64,000 bases of DNA from Biscogniauxia marginata. Taxonomy: Eukaryota > Ascomycota > Sordariomycetes > Xylariales > Xylariaceae. The translations under genes were made by a program, and so were the position numbers. Below, piece after piece: positions 34,678 to 46,759 of this stretch. The stretch lies in contig MU404097.1 of assembly GCA_022695795.1 (NCBI GenBank), forward strand, positions 1 through 64,000. Reading direction: 5' to 3'. The notes under the pieces are model-generated. The model searched no databases. It was not told the DNA's origin and was given only the letters and a program-made list of their open reading frames with translations. Numbering within the stretch: the stretch's first letter is position 1; each line of letters starts with the position of its first letter.

Positions 34678-37356
34678 CTACGGCAGCGCCAACAGCGCGA
34701 AGTGGCCCCCCACCACCGGCCGCGCGGTGAAGGTCAGGCCGTCGGGGTAGTCCCCGGTCGCGGCATCGTACAGGTCGGTGAAGGCGCGGTTGGTCGGGGT
34801 CTCGGCGATCCACTTGGCGACGCGGTCGACGAAGGCGGCGCGCGTGTCGGGGCTCGTCGCGACGGCGGCGCACCACAGCATCCAGTCCGTCTTGGTGTAC
34901 GTGTGGCGCGTGTCGAGCGGGACGCCGTACTCGAGCGCGACCGTCGGGTAGAAGGCGCTCTGCATGTCGTAGACCGACTGCGGCACGAAGTCGGTCCCGA
35001 ACCCGAGCAGCGAGTTGGCGTAGAGGTTGTACAGCAGGCCGTGCGAGGCCGGGTCGTTGTACGAGAGCGTCGCGTGCGGCGGGTCCGCCGCCGCGTTGAT
35101 CCCGAACCCCTGCCACTGCCCGATGTAGTTCGTCGCCGTGTTGCCGTAGCTCGTCGCGTCGTCCGCGTTGCCCGTGAGCCGCGCGATCTCGGACATGGCC
35201 CGCAGGCCGATGATGCCCTTGATGGCGAGGTTGGTCTGGTTCGCGAGCGAGCCTGCGAAGTCGTCCGTCGAGATCTGGTCCGCGGGGATGAGCGCCTCGT
35301 CCACGAGGTAACCCGCCCACTGCCGCAGGATCGTGTAGTGCGCGCTCAGGTACCCCGTGTCATTCTTGCGCTGCGCGTACGCGAGCGCCATGATGATCAT
35401 GTTGCCGCACTCCTCGAGCGGCTGCGGCTCGTCCGACCCGTCTGGGTAGCCCTTGGCTAGGGGGAACGTGCCCAGGTCGTGGATCGCGTTTGTGTTTGGG
35501 TAGTGCCCGTTCTCCTGGTCCAGGAACAGCGGCTTGAGCAGGTAGTTGAGCAGGTCCGGGTTGAGGTACAGCAGCAGTGGCATCGCTGGGAATATGACGT
35601 CCACCGTCTGGATATCGCTATTGGAGCTGATCTCCTTGAGGAACACGAGCGGGTCCGAGTCCGTCCCGGTGAACTGCAGCGCTCCGAACGTCTGCCGCAC
35701 GCTCAAGCTAGTGATGGTCAAGTAGTTTTGGCCTGCAGCCGCCAGCGAGTCCGAGGCCACCTTGTTGTCCAGGTCAGTGGCCAGACGAGATGCCTCGTCA
35801 TAGTCATTGAAGAAAAATGTTACCTATTATTTATTAGTATTTAGACAATAAAATAACAGATTTTGAATATGAGGTTTGACTAACAGCTTCAAGGTCAGTA
35901 CCGAAGTAGCTCTTCCACAGAGAAGGGTAAGTGGTGAGGTCGCTTCCTTCGCCGAGGAGCTGTATGGCATTGTCCTGAGTCAGACCGATGGTGAAAAGCT
36001 TGCTGACAGTGTCACCCCCTACAGACCCAAGATCATGGGCGAATCCGAAAACAGGCCTAATGTGAAACCACGTGAGCTTACATTTATAACAACAACAAGA
36101 ATAATAATAATGAATCCGGGGGGTTAGGTAATTCATCACGTACCAGTTGTCATTCACGGCCCTGTAATCAGTGTCATCGGTATTCGCGAGAACTCCGCTG
36201 TTGATGAAGTTCCCCCTCACATCATTATCAATGCCGCTTTGCCACGTGAGCTAAGAATTTTATGTTAGTGAGGCTTGTCCTCCTTCTTCAGTCTGTTTGT
36301 TTCTCTCTCTCGTGTGACACTTCAAGAAATCCCGCAAACGTGAGTCTTTTCGCTCCCGAAGACGCTTCATCACCCATTCCCCCCGGGTGAGTGGGCTGAG
36401 TAGGGGGGGGGATTTGAATTAAAAAGCGAGTGAAAGTTTTACTTACACCGTCCTCGTCATTGGTAGACCAGTACCACGTGCCCCAGTTCGGCAGCTCGTT
36501 CGTCTCGGATATCTCTACCTGCTGCTGCCGAGCGAACTGGTGGTAGGAGACGCCGTCGGACGAGCCGTGGCTCCACTGGATGACGGCCGCGAGATCGCCC
36601 GAGGCCCATTCTGTTCGTAGGAAGTTTTCGAATCAGTCGTATGAACACATATAATTTAACTTAAATAAAAAAAAAGCCTTGGGGTGGGGTGGGGAAGGGG
36701 GTGAGGTGTGAAGAAATCGGATGAGAGCGAAAGTTTGTGACTACTTACCAGCCGAGACGTCAGCGTACAACTGGACATCGTGGCTCGCCCCGTCGATCGA
36801 GTGCATGCCGACGTCGAGGTACGAGAAGGTGAGGGACTGGCGCCGAAGGTCCGACGGCGTCACGGGCGAGAGGAACGTCACGTTCAGCTCGACCTTGCCG
36901 GCGACGCTGAGCACGAATGTGCTCCGCGTCGACGTGTACTCGAAGGAGGTCTGGTCTACCAGGTCCGCGCCCGGCGCCGCCCCCAGCCATGCATACGGGG
37001 TCCCGTCCACACGGACGAATCCCTGCCAGCCCGTGATTTGTTGTCTGAGAAAGAAAATATGAGTCAATTCTGTAAACTCTCAGGACACACACACGAAGTT
37101 AAGAAGAGAAATAGAAACTTTTTTTAAATTTAGGTTGGGGCGCAAATTGAGTGAGAACCTACTGCCAAAACGTCGGCCACTCGCCGGCGAGATAACCTCC
37201 GTTTCCGCCGTCGCTACCGACGGTCAGCCATGTGTTGAGGTACGGTGCCTTGACCGCCAAAGGGATAGCCGGCGGCCTTGCTGGAGAGAAGGTCGATTCT
37301 GCAATAGCGAGACCACCGTAGAGCAACGCTCCGATCAGGGCGTCTCTAAGCCCCAT
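34678..37356 (-). CDS. gtaA: Secreted glutaminase A (GtaA) type protein
   Basis: A predicted secreted enzyme of the fungal glutaminase A family, which releases ammonia from glutamine. Exons are 37356-37163, 37044-36749, 36610-36447, 36250-36144, 36056-35885 and 35823-34678, giving 692 residues, the family's size. The N-terminus MGLRDALIGALLYGGLAIAE is a signal peptide. Recognisable stretches follow in family order: PAIPLAVKAPYLNTWL, GEWPTFWQQQITGWQG, WGTWYWSTND, WQSGIDNDVRGNFINSG, NDNWPVFGFAHDLGSVG and KTDWMLWCAAVA, ending in RPVVGGHFALLALP. All five joins keep phase. The last exon is markedly more GC-rich than the first five. A TATATA on the coding strand lies about 120 nt before the ATG. 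The catalytic residues of this family are not ones I can name safely. Confidence 0.93.
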
Positions 37357-39816
37357 GATAGGCAGGGGGGCTTGTGTGGGTGATGTGAGTTGTGGACTAC
37401 GAGAGCCCGGGTGGGTTTCTGCTCGGATGTAATCCCTGACAAGCTCTTGTTGTCCAGAAGGGAGAGAGCAGATTTGAGGTATATAGAGAGGGATGGGGAG
37501 AAAAGAGGCAGAGAGGGGGGAGTACACCAAAGGTAGGCGAGTAACAACGATATAAGTATGTGAGACGAGCTTAAGAATGAGACGAAATCAGTCGAGCCAG
37601 GAGGTGTCACCGGGGCCAAGGTTATATTATTCTGCCAATAGAGTTTTTAGGAGGTTTTGTGAGCTTGTAATCCTGTTATAGGTGCCCGGAGTAAGGAAAT
37701 GGTGTCTCTGTATATATGAAAGATCAGATGGGCGAACGAAAGGGGAAGGTTTCTCAGGGTAATCCCAATAGACACCACTGACTGGAGAATAGCTCGACTC
37801 TAGAAAGGTTGGAAACAGAGTAAAAGGAAGTCATGAGACTGTCAGACCTTGGCAAGCAGAAAAGAAAATTAATACGCGAGCGACAGGACTACGGCGAGCA
37901 GTAGGGGAAGGGAGCATCGCAGTCCCGTTCTGCCCTGGCAGGCCACCCCCACTTGGGGCAAGGAGTCGGTGTCTGATCACGAAAGCGGCTAACTAAGAGC
38001 TCGCTCGAATAGTCGGGCTTAGACAAGTTCTAATGGAGAGAGCTATGGGACCCCCGGGGACGTCGTGACGACCTGTTCGTCGAGGGCCATTGTGCTACGG
38101 TAAGACCCCGGTGTGGGTCACATAACAATGACATAGCGTTCAGGACGAAGGTTAACCTCCGGGAGCTAACTAGAAGTGAGCCCAAGTGTTCGGTAAGATG
38201 TTGTCGAGGTCTCTTTGGGGGCGGATAAGCTATACAGTAACTATACTGTGCAGCTCAGCCCCGGAGTAAAAGAGGCACAGATCAATAATGTCGAGAAGCC
38301 AAGGAACTGGGAGCGGCTAGTGGGTAGTTAGAAGGGATGAATAGTAGTAGATTCGTCGACGGCCATCGAAGACATTCAGAGCCGGAATAAGCCGATAGGG
38401 CAAGATGTGACCGGAAGGGGGAGGAGATCTGCGAGCTGGGAGCGAGAGACTACTCGAAGAAGTACCGTAGGCACGTCGAATGACGCGCATTGGGAAAAAT
38501 GTAAGCTACAAGTTTCCGTTACCCTCAGTCGGACCTATGGTTGGGTAGTTTGGCTACTAGGTTCAGAAACCATGAAACAACAAATAGAACAGTCGGGCCG
38601 CCGGCGATTTCAAGACTTGGTGGATCTTGTATGCTGGTTCTCAGTACATCCTAGGTACAAAACAGGAGTGGAATTAAACGTTTGAGATCTTGTCGAAAGA
38701 GACCCCAAAACGAAATAAATAAAATGAGATAATAATAGATGGACAGACGTCCATCAACGCGGCGGCTAAATTTCGCAGCCTACCCCTGATCAAATCACCA
38801 TCGCAATCACATCATGGTACGAAAACCCCGTACCTGTCTGTCCGTGCGTGGTTGTCGTAACAAGCCTCTTCTTCTCCAAGGCCGGGCGCCGCCACATGCA
38901 GGTCCGGACGGGATTAAACAAAAAAGCACCAACCCACATTCCTGTGTAGTTCGTACGGGGGCCATGAAGAAAACAAGCGTAACTCCACGCAAGGCCATTG
39001 TTATCTCGCTTCATGGTAAACAGTTGCACGATGAATTCGATGCGGCCCAATGTAACGTGATAAAATAAAAGGGGAAGTCTATGACTTCAAGGTCCTGGAG
39101 GTTACGCGCGTCTATTTCTCTCTCTACCTCTCTGTCACGCACACTCTGCCCCCTAGATCAAATGACTAGGTAGGCAGTCAATGCATGCCTGTCTGTCTGT
39201 CTCATGTATCGAAAATGGCCACGATGGTTGGCCTTGATCAATGCTGATAGACTTAAACTGGGTTGCGAATGGATGGGATTTCTACCGGCATGCGATCAGA
39301 GTTTCCGGCTCACGGGAAGAAAAAAAACATTGAGAAAGTTAAAACGAGGAGGAGCCGCTCGCTCTGGTCACAAAAAAGGAAAATCGTAGCCGGCCGCGAA
39401 GTACCTAATTCTCGCAGCCTAGCTGCAACCCTCTGCTGGGGCCCTGACGCTGTCAGCTCGCGTCACGCGATACGAACCGCACACTCGGCTTTCTATTTTA
39501 ATATATTGCGTTCGGCGACTTGGCCGGTACAAATGCTCCCTTGTTGGGCGGTGAGTATGTATATGTGCATGTGTGTTGTGAGTGTCTGGAGGTAAGGGTA
39601 AGGCAGAGAAAGACGCCCGTGGCTTTTCGCCTGTGTCTTGGCTCCTCTCACGAAGCGGAGAGCGGAGAAAGCTTAGGCAAGTGAGCTTACGGTGTTGTCC
39701 AAGAACCTGGGGAAATAAGCTTGGCACCCAGACGGTGCTGATCTCATGATCTCGATACTGTGCCGGAAACAGTCATCCATTGGTCGGCACGAGATCTCAT
39801 GTCTTTGCTTAGTCAA

Positions 39817-39836
39817 GTGTGTGTGTGTGTGTGTGT
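39817..39836. repeat. GT dinucleotide microsatellite
   Basis: Ten GT units in the gene-poor stretch. Confidence 0.9.
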
Positions 39837-41412
39837 TGTTCGCGATCCATTGGCATGCCCGCACCGTCCACTGGGCAATGCTGGCCATCATCGGAATGGT
39901 CGATAGTTAGCGTGTCCCCGTTTCTGATATGCTCTTGGCTAATCCGCCTCTGTTCCCGTTGGATGTCGCAGACGATCGAAGGATCGAGAACCGGGGGTGA
40001 GAGGTGAGAAATAAGAAATAAGAAATGGAGGCTATGTTGTTCGTAGATTTTGGTGAAGATTTGGGGAAAAGTACAAGAGTACAAACATGAAGTGTCTCTC
40101 AAAGTTTCGTTTCTCCTCATCCTCGGGATCTTATTTGTGCCTACCCCAACCCACCAGACCATATTCGGTATGATCGCTGGGTTAGGCGTGTAATCCATTC
40201 CTTTACAAGTAATATGTATGTGTTGATGTCCATTTCGATGATCCTAGCCGCCTCTTTCTTTTTTCTTTTTTCTTCTCTTTTTTTCCTCTTTTTTTCTTTT
40301 TTTGGTATTCTCTCGTTAAACTGTGATCCGAGAGTGGTATGTATGGTGCCATGTGTTGTCATACCCCGAGGACAAGTCGGTCAGGTAGGTTGTGACTTGT
40401 TACCTGACTTGGCCCGCACAAAACTCGGCGTGACTCGGGTCACGACTGCTACACGACAGCATGTTTTATATTGCGCGACAACCAACACGGGTCGAAAGCA
40501 CCCCAATAATTCCAATTTCAGGTAGGCCATTCCGGGAATTGCCAGCTCCAACCATTAACAAGGCTTGCCTTACATACTACATACCTTGGCGGCTTATTAG
40601 CATTATTGAGCTCTAGCTCGAATCGATCGATGCTTTTCCGCAATAGGCAGGTCGATGCCGCACATGAGATGAAGAGAATTCACGTGGGAGATCATGGGAC
40701 GTGTAAAACGTTACATTACCTATACATCTTGTTCGAGACGGGAGGTTTTTAAAGTTAAAGGACTGACGAGGTACCTAACTACGTCAGAAATAAGAGTTAT
40801 AATCGTCGGCTGAAGAAGCTTACTTACAGCACTAGACCCCTTTCTGGTCAAGCTGCTGTGGAGCATGCCGTGCTACCCCGCAATTCACCACCTACCTGAG
40901 CCTGTTGGTGGGTAGACTAAGCCGCGGCCCCGCAATTGCATCTACCGTGTATGTACGCCACTGGCGGGTCACTGATCGCCTCAAGGGTAGGTAACCCACC
41001 AGCCAGAGGCGTGTTACTCCGGCTAGGGCCTGCCCGTGGCGCGCCGTGCAACTGTACGACCTTCAAGTTGTACTGAAGCCAACAGCTACCCCTCAACCTG
41101 CCCTGGCCAAGCCAACTTACATAACGAGGTACATTAGGTACATATTGCTAGCTGACGAGCTTGGCCTCGTGGCATGACCCCCATCCCCTCCCCAGCCAGT
41201 CGCGTGCATTATTGCCCGGGTTGAATGAGATCATAGCACATGTCTGACCCAAGTCAAGTGTAGTAGAAAAAAAAAGCCCTTGGCAACTACTGGACGGCTG
41301 ACCTCGGGCCAAGCCTACCACAAGGCCCGAGTACGGCGGAAATCAATATACGCATGTCTCGCGAGGTCGAAGAGGAGAGGGGAAAAAAAGCCCGAGGACC
41401 CCAAGCATTTCC

Positions 41413-41444
<32 letters not shown>

Positions 41445-41445
41445 G
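41413..41445. repeat. GTCT tetranucleotide microsatellite
   Basis: Eight exact GTCT units. Shorter CTGT runs recur near 39188 and in the HRP1 intron near 17555. Confidence 0.95.
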
Positions 41446-43175
41446 AGGGCGGTGAGCACAATATAGAGTCACTTTGCTTACTATAGCCATAATAACAGAT
41501 GGTGACCTGCCCTTTTTGGAATGCTGGGTTTCGATAGTGTGAACAGTAGTATAGATAATTTCCCATGTCGTGCTTAGGCAGAGGAATGCCAGTCAAATTG
41601 TGTTACGATCCTCGTGATAGTTGTTTACCCAACAATCTGGTGAGCATCCCAGCGATCTTGTCACGGGCGTTACTGTAGTGTCTTTACTGAGCCATGTTCT
41701 GGATATACAGTAGCCAGACGGGGTCTCGTCCCCTACACATTCCGTGCGAGATGTCTAGGTTATGTTGTGTAACTGATATCTGTGGCTTAAAAGTCGTATA
41801 GGCCTGTCCATAAATACGGACAGGCTCTGCAGTCTTCCTACGCCGCGTTTGCAATCTCCTGCTCGAACATGTAATTCCTAACCTCTAATAATACCGGCCC
41901 GGTGAAGCGCTTATTACACTGCATCTCTAATTTTATTCTTTTCTCGTTATTTTGGAGCGAGGCAGGGGGCAGGGGGCAGAGGGGTTCTAGACTTACCATT
42001 TATTATTACAAATTAATGAGCAAAAGTCAGAAGTTGCCAAATATATACATGGCATCGGGGCCTAAGCATGTAACTTCCCGCCAACCTAGAACTGGGGGTC
42101 TATCGGTTTGGCCTTTTGCTTCCGGTTTGCGTCGAGCTAGGTGAGGTTGATCCTGGGAGCAGAGCCTCAAGCCATGAGTCAATATGTATTGATGATCCCC
42201 GAAGTAACGTAAGGTCACACTTTCTAGTAAATATAAGACATACAGTTTTGGTGGACCTGTATTTTTCTCGTGGTCTAGATCTCAAGACTTTTCCGAAAGT
42301 CCAGAACGATCTTTCGGCCGAGGATATTGTGTTGGTCTTGCCTAAGACACCTATAGAATCAAGGTCAGCGACTCTGATGAAGGAATCATGAAGTGAGATT
42401 CGAATTTCGAGCTTTTCCAATACCCTTAGAAGGAAAATAAAGCTGCTGGTAATATACCGGAGTTCAATTGGGCAATACTTTCTGTTGGTACTTGACTGTA
42501 TCGGTAATTTGTAATTGACACGGTTGGGGGCCATAGCCCCCTAGATATGCTACTCCATTGCCCAACGATAATTTCCAGACATACTAAATATAAATATACT
42601 CAGCATTTTGAACGATGTCGTAACCTATCTTTAGGTTATAATTATCTTTCGGATAAAACCTTGTGCTGTTGGTATCAGCTTCTCGCAGAGATCAGGGAAA
42701 GGTGGAAGGTCGTATATTGTCGTTCGTAACTTGAATTCGAAGTAGGCTACATTCCTTAGGATGTTGTTATACAATGCGTCGGGTGTTTTTGTCTTATTTA
42801 GCAAACCATCTCATTTGAACTTGCATACCGATGTCCATCCCACTGCCTGCTTTAGACGATGCTGACAATGGAAAGACTGTATACTTGTTGCCTGATCCAT
42901 TGGCTCGTACATAGAACTAAAGGCATGTTGAAGTAACTACATGTAGGGCCCCCACTGAATCATCGAGACCAGTAACCTAGAATTTACACTGCCAATCAAC
43001 GACAAGGCAGGCTTTGTATGCCGCAGCGAAACTGTATAAGAAGAGCAGGCTGTGTGATTAGTCATTTATAGAAGTTCAAGCACCCTTGCTGACAACTTAA
43101 GCACTCGGGTCCCAGACCAGACTTGGGGCACAGGTACATAGATACCTACCTAATCTGATCCTGTTCTGCCTCTAG

Positions 43176-43279
43176 ACGGCCAGACAGGCTGGACCAAAGG
43201 TCGGAAGAAATATCGTACATGGATCTTTGACCAGCACGACACGGCGTACACAGATGAGATCCTCAAAGCTCACCAATAG
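43176..43279 (+). pseudogene. Isolated coding-like terminal exon
   Basis: After a good acceptor (pyrimidine-rich, CTCTAG at 43170-43175) a frame reads GQTGWTKGRKKYRTWIFDQH then DTAYTDEILKAHQ and stops at TAG 43277. With a donor at 43133 (CAG|GTACAT), it would join in frame to an upstream open stretch ending RVPDQTWGT. The composition is protein-like. I do not recognise the family and find no first exon, so it may be a gene remnant, a fast-evolving gene, or chance. Confidence 0.3.
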
Positions 43280-45245
43280 TAGCAAATTAGCTGTCCTCAC
43301 AAACGGAACAGCTTCATGATTAGTAAATACCGGCAATAGACAGAGCTATTTTATTACCAGCTTCCTGGCTAAGACCGCCTGATCCCCCCTGAGATGTGCA
43401 GTGGTTGAGAGACGACAAAGCGTGTTTAAATCCGGCTTTAGATGCATACATATGCATCAACCACAACAGGGAAAAGGACGCTGAACATGTAGAGCATTGA
43501 CCCTTGAGGACCGTGGTGTGCGGGAAATCGTTAGCAGAGCAAGTTCGGGCGTTTGATGTATTCCCGACTAGTAGTAGCAGTGATCTCTAGGTAGCAAGAC
43601 AACTCGAGATGCCGAAGCTCCGCGTATGTAAGGTAAGCGCATAAGGATGCCCTCTAAAAATGGCAGCAGGCTGCTAGACTAAACCACGGCCAATTCCAAG
43701 TTCAATCGAAGAAGTAATGCCTCGAGAGGGGCGGTAAGGCTTAGTTCTTGTTTCCATGAGTTTTGAAGCGGGTCGGTTAGTCCTGGTAATCAAATTGTCG
43801 CCTTATGATGACGAAGACGCTGCAAGACCCTATCGGCCGTCTAGGGTTTTTGGAAATCTTCCTAGCGGCTTGGTTCCAGGGGTTTGCCCGATTAGCAGGT
43901 GGCTCGCCCGGGCCTTACGTACCGCGATCTCAGATGTGACGACTTGTCGAATTTTCAATCATACATATTAAAATTTTAATCATAGCGTACGCGTGACAGA
44001 ATGCAACCAACGTTATACTGAACGCAGTGGATACGGTCAACGTACCAACTTCGGCGAGTTATGTTGCTTTGGAGGGGGCTTTGACTATAAAGTCTTGTTG
44101 TTTCAGGGATATTTTGTAATGGCGACAAAACCCCTTAAAGCCTTCTAATTGGTCCGGTACCTGCATGTGGCAGTGGGACCCTTAAGCAACCAAGCAACGC
44201 CTAAAATAGTAAGTTCCCGTCGAAGCCTCTAATCTTTCCCTCTTTCTTCTAACGCATGAAATGCTAACTGCCAAGGCAAGCTTCGCCTACCTCACCAGCC
44301 CGGAGAACCAAACTCATTGCGACAACCGAGACCGAGGAATCACTATGTCTATATTCCCCTATGTGCTAAGATCTTCATAATACGAGGGCTGATAGACAGT
44401 TGTCTAGGTGGTGTAGAGCTACTATATCTCCACTCCGATCAAGAACAAGCCATCAATAGCTGGCAACAGGAATTTTTGTGGACATGGATCAAGCTGAGTA
44501 AGATATGAGGCGAGTCTCTACGTCCCTACGGTAGGTACTCCAGGCCGAGGTGCTTGTATTCGGTTATAAGATGAACTTTGATATGTTCGCTTCGACTCTT
44601 CGAGTATCGATTAGGACTCGCTTTGAGCCGCCTTCTACAGTCAGAAGAAGGTTTCTAGTAGATTGCGAAGAAGCTTAGCTACCTTGGCCGGCTATGCGGC
44701 GTGGCAAGAATCAGGCGAAGCTGCGACGACGATCGCAACGCTATGCCAAACATAGGTGGGTGTTCCGGGAAGCTGGACATCCCAGCATGGAATCCGGGGG
44801 AATCCTTTCTTTCGGATATCCGTCCGAGAGATCTGTCGCCCGGGGTGCCGACGATCTCTGACGTGAACCGGCTTTGGATGACAATCTATGCCTGACAACC
44901 ATCCCTTTCCCCGGAGTTTGAACTAAAGTTCAACAGCTGTCGACCCTCTCCTGACTAGGTGGAGAGGATTGCGACATATGGCTTAGATCACGAGATTTAG
45001 GTATGCCCCTGAGCGAGCTTTCATCGGACTGTACGTCTAGGTGAGAGATATTAAAAGGTGGGAGAGTCTTCACAACATCCTACATTTCTTTCCCTATCAT
45101 CAGCACCTTCACACTCATTTCTTTCGTTGAGAATTCCTGCTGTGTTTCCCGGTGCCCCGTCACCTTTTCTGCCTCTCTTTTCGCTATCACCCTCGTTCCT
45201 GAATAGTTTCGTTGACGGGAAACTTGTCTCTCATTATTCTTCATC

Positions 45246-46759
45246 ATGTTCGTCTCTGAGAAGAGCGCTCTCGCCGCCCTCATATTTCTTACCGACGCAG
45301 CCAGCGCCGGGGTCTTTCCCCGAGACTACCCATACGCTAGTGAATATGAATCTAGCCCGAGCATAGTCGCTGTTCCTAGCAGCTTGCCAACGGCAGGGAG
45401 CCCTCCGGTGTCGTCGGGTTTTGGTTCCCTTCCTCCATCCCCGAGTGCCATCCCGCCATTTGGAAATAGCACGAACACCGTAGGAGCTGCTGACTTGACC
45501 ACGCTCACGGTCTCGGCAACATCCATCGAGACTGTTATTTCTTGCGCGGCCACGGTGACCAACTGCCCGGCTGCCTCAGATACGGCCGCTATTTCTGCAT
45601 TGCCTAGCGGAGCTGCAGAGACAGTTCTAGTCACCGCTGTTATCGATGTGACGACGACCATATGTCCCGTCAGTGATGCTTCTGCAATCCAGTCTGCAGT
45701 AGTATCGTCATACCAGTCCTTCACTTCTGAGCTAGCCACTGGCACGAGCGCAACAGATGCAGCCGGGCCCTCAGGTGTTCCTCCTAGTAACACTGGAGGA
45801 TTTGGAGGTGACTTTGGCGGCGGCTTTGGCGCCCCTGGTCCTAGCGGTAGTGTCCCTGGGTCTAGGATTCCCGTCGGACCAGGTTCGACAGCAGTCGGAA
45901 CTGTCAGCGGCAACAGCCCCTTTGGTCCTGGTCCGACTGCCACAGGGTTTCCTAACAACACTGTAAGTTCAATATACCTTTCGCACCGTGGTTCATGGCT
46001 TCGACTTGCGACTAATCTCCACTACTTATCTAGGCTGTCGTCTCACGCCCGTCGTCGCCTGAGACCCCAGTAGTGTCCTACGTTACCTTGACCGTTGGCT
46101 CGGGAGCCGAAGCTACCGCCGTGACAGAAGCTGTGACCCTTTCTGCTCCCGCTCAGCCATCCGGGGGATCCCCCGCTTCGCCCGTCGAATCGGTCGTCAC
46201 TATCACCCTAGGTAGCGGCGCCACTGCCTCGGCGGTAACCACCACGCTCTCCCTCTCTGCCCCGACCCAGCCGGCGGCGTCGGCCGGCACTCCCGTCGTC
46301 TCGACTGTCGTTGTGACAATAACCGAGGGCGCTGAGACAAACACGCTCACCCAGGCGGTCACCTTGACCGTCCCCGAGCAGCAGTCGGGAGTTCCCGCCT
46401 ACCCCGTCCTCTCGACCGTAACGCTCACCGCCGGCTCCGGCACTGCGACGACCGCACTGACCAAGGCCGTCACCCTGTCCGTTCCTGCGCAGGCACCCGC
46501 CGTCACCGGTGGCGCCGGCGCCGGCAGTGGCGATTCCGCAGGCGACCTCGGCTCTGGCAGCGGTAACAACGCACCCGCCGTGTCCTACGTCACGGTCACC
46601 CAAGGCGGAGCCGCAACCGTCACCGTCGGTGGAGGTGCCACTGTAACGGAGACCGTCACTGTCGGTGGTGGCGAGGTTGCAACTCCGGTGACTTCGTATG
46701 TCACTGTCACCCCGGCGGGTCTGTGCGTCTGCGAGACGCAGGCCCCGGCGAAGTTCTAA
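45246..46759 (+). CDS. Secreted Thr/Val/Ser-rich repeat protein
   Basis: Function unknown; probably a secreted or wall-associated protein. Exons are 45246-45962 and 46034-46759, giving 480 residues. The first ~20 residues (MFVSEKSALAALIFLTDAAS) look like a signal peptide, followed by a possible FPRD processing site. The first half is Ser/Pro/Gly-rich with a Gly-Phe segment (GGFGGDFGGGFGAPGP) and a small cysteine group (CAATVTNC, ICPVSD). The second half holds four tandem repeats of ~37-39 residues with the pattern xPVxSxVTxTxGxGAxxTAxTxAVTLSxPxQ, for example SYVTLTVGSGAEATAVTEAV, then shorter VTVGGGATVTETVT units. It ends CVCETQAPAKF with no hydrophobic tail, so no GPI anchor is predicted. 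Beta-rich repeats and Thr density suggest O-glycosylation. Confidence 0.8.
46100..46500 (+). repeat. Four in-gene tandem repeats of about 37-39 codons
   Basis: Degenerate coding repeats inside the secreted protein gene, each with V-T-x-T-x-G-x-G-A and a closing AVTLS/TVPxQ. They are conserved in protein more than in DNA, so they are old rather than recent duplications. Confidence 0.75.

Larger units (their letters stand above)
37357..45245. other. 7.9 kb gene-poor stretch
   Basis: The largest gap in the window, where mean spacing is otherwise about 1 kb. No complete gene is recognised. It holds GT and GTCT microsatellites, scattered TACCT/AGGTA words (40770, 41126, 43140), open frames of 60-144 codons without family signals, and one coding-like terminal exon at 43176-43279. 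I see no terminal repeats, reverse transcriptase or transposase motifs. Not obviously AT-rich enough for heavy RIP mutation. Confidence 0.5.

Noticed and set aside
34432..35460. 342-codon plus-strand frame opposite glutaminase A
   Set aside because: Antisense shadow of the GC-rich last exon; extreme Arg/Val content and a poly-G-derived start.
41413..41445. CRISPR-like array
   Set aside because: It is a simple GTCT microsatellite without spacers, in a eukaryotic genome.
37357..45245. Transposon or retroelement in the gene-poor stretch
   Set aside because: I found no terminal repeats, target-site duplication, integrase, reverse transcriptase or transposase motifs by eye; a genome-wide repeat search would be decisive.
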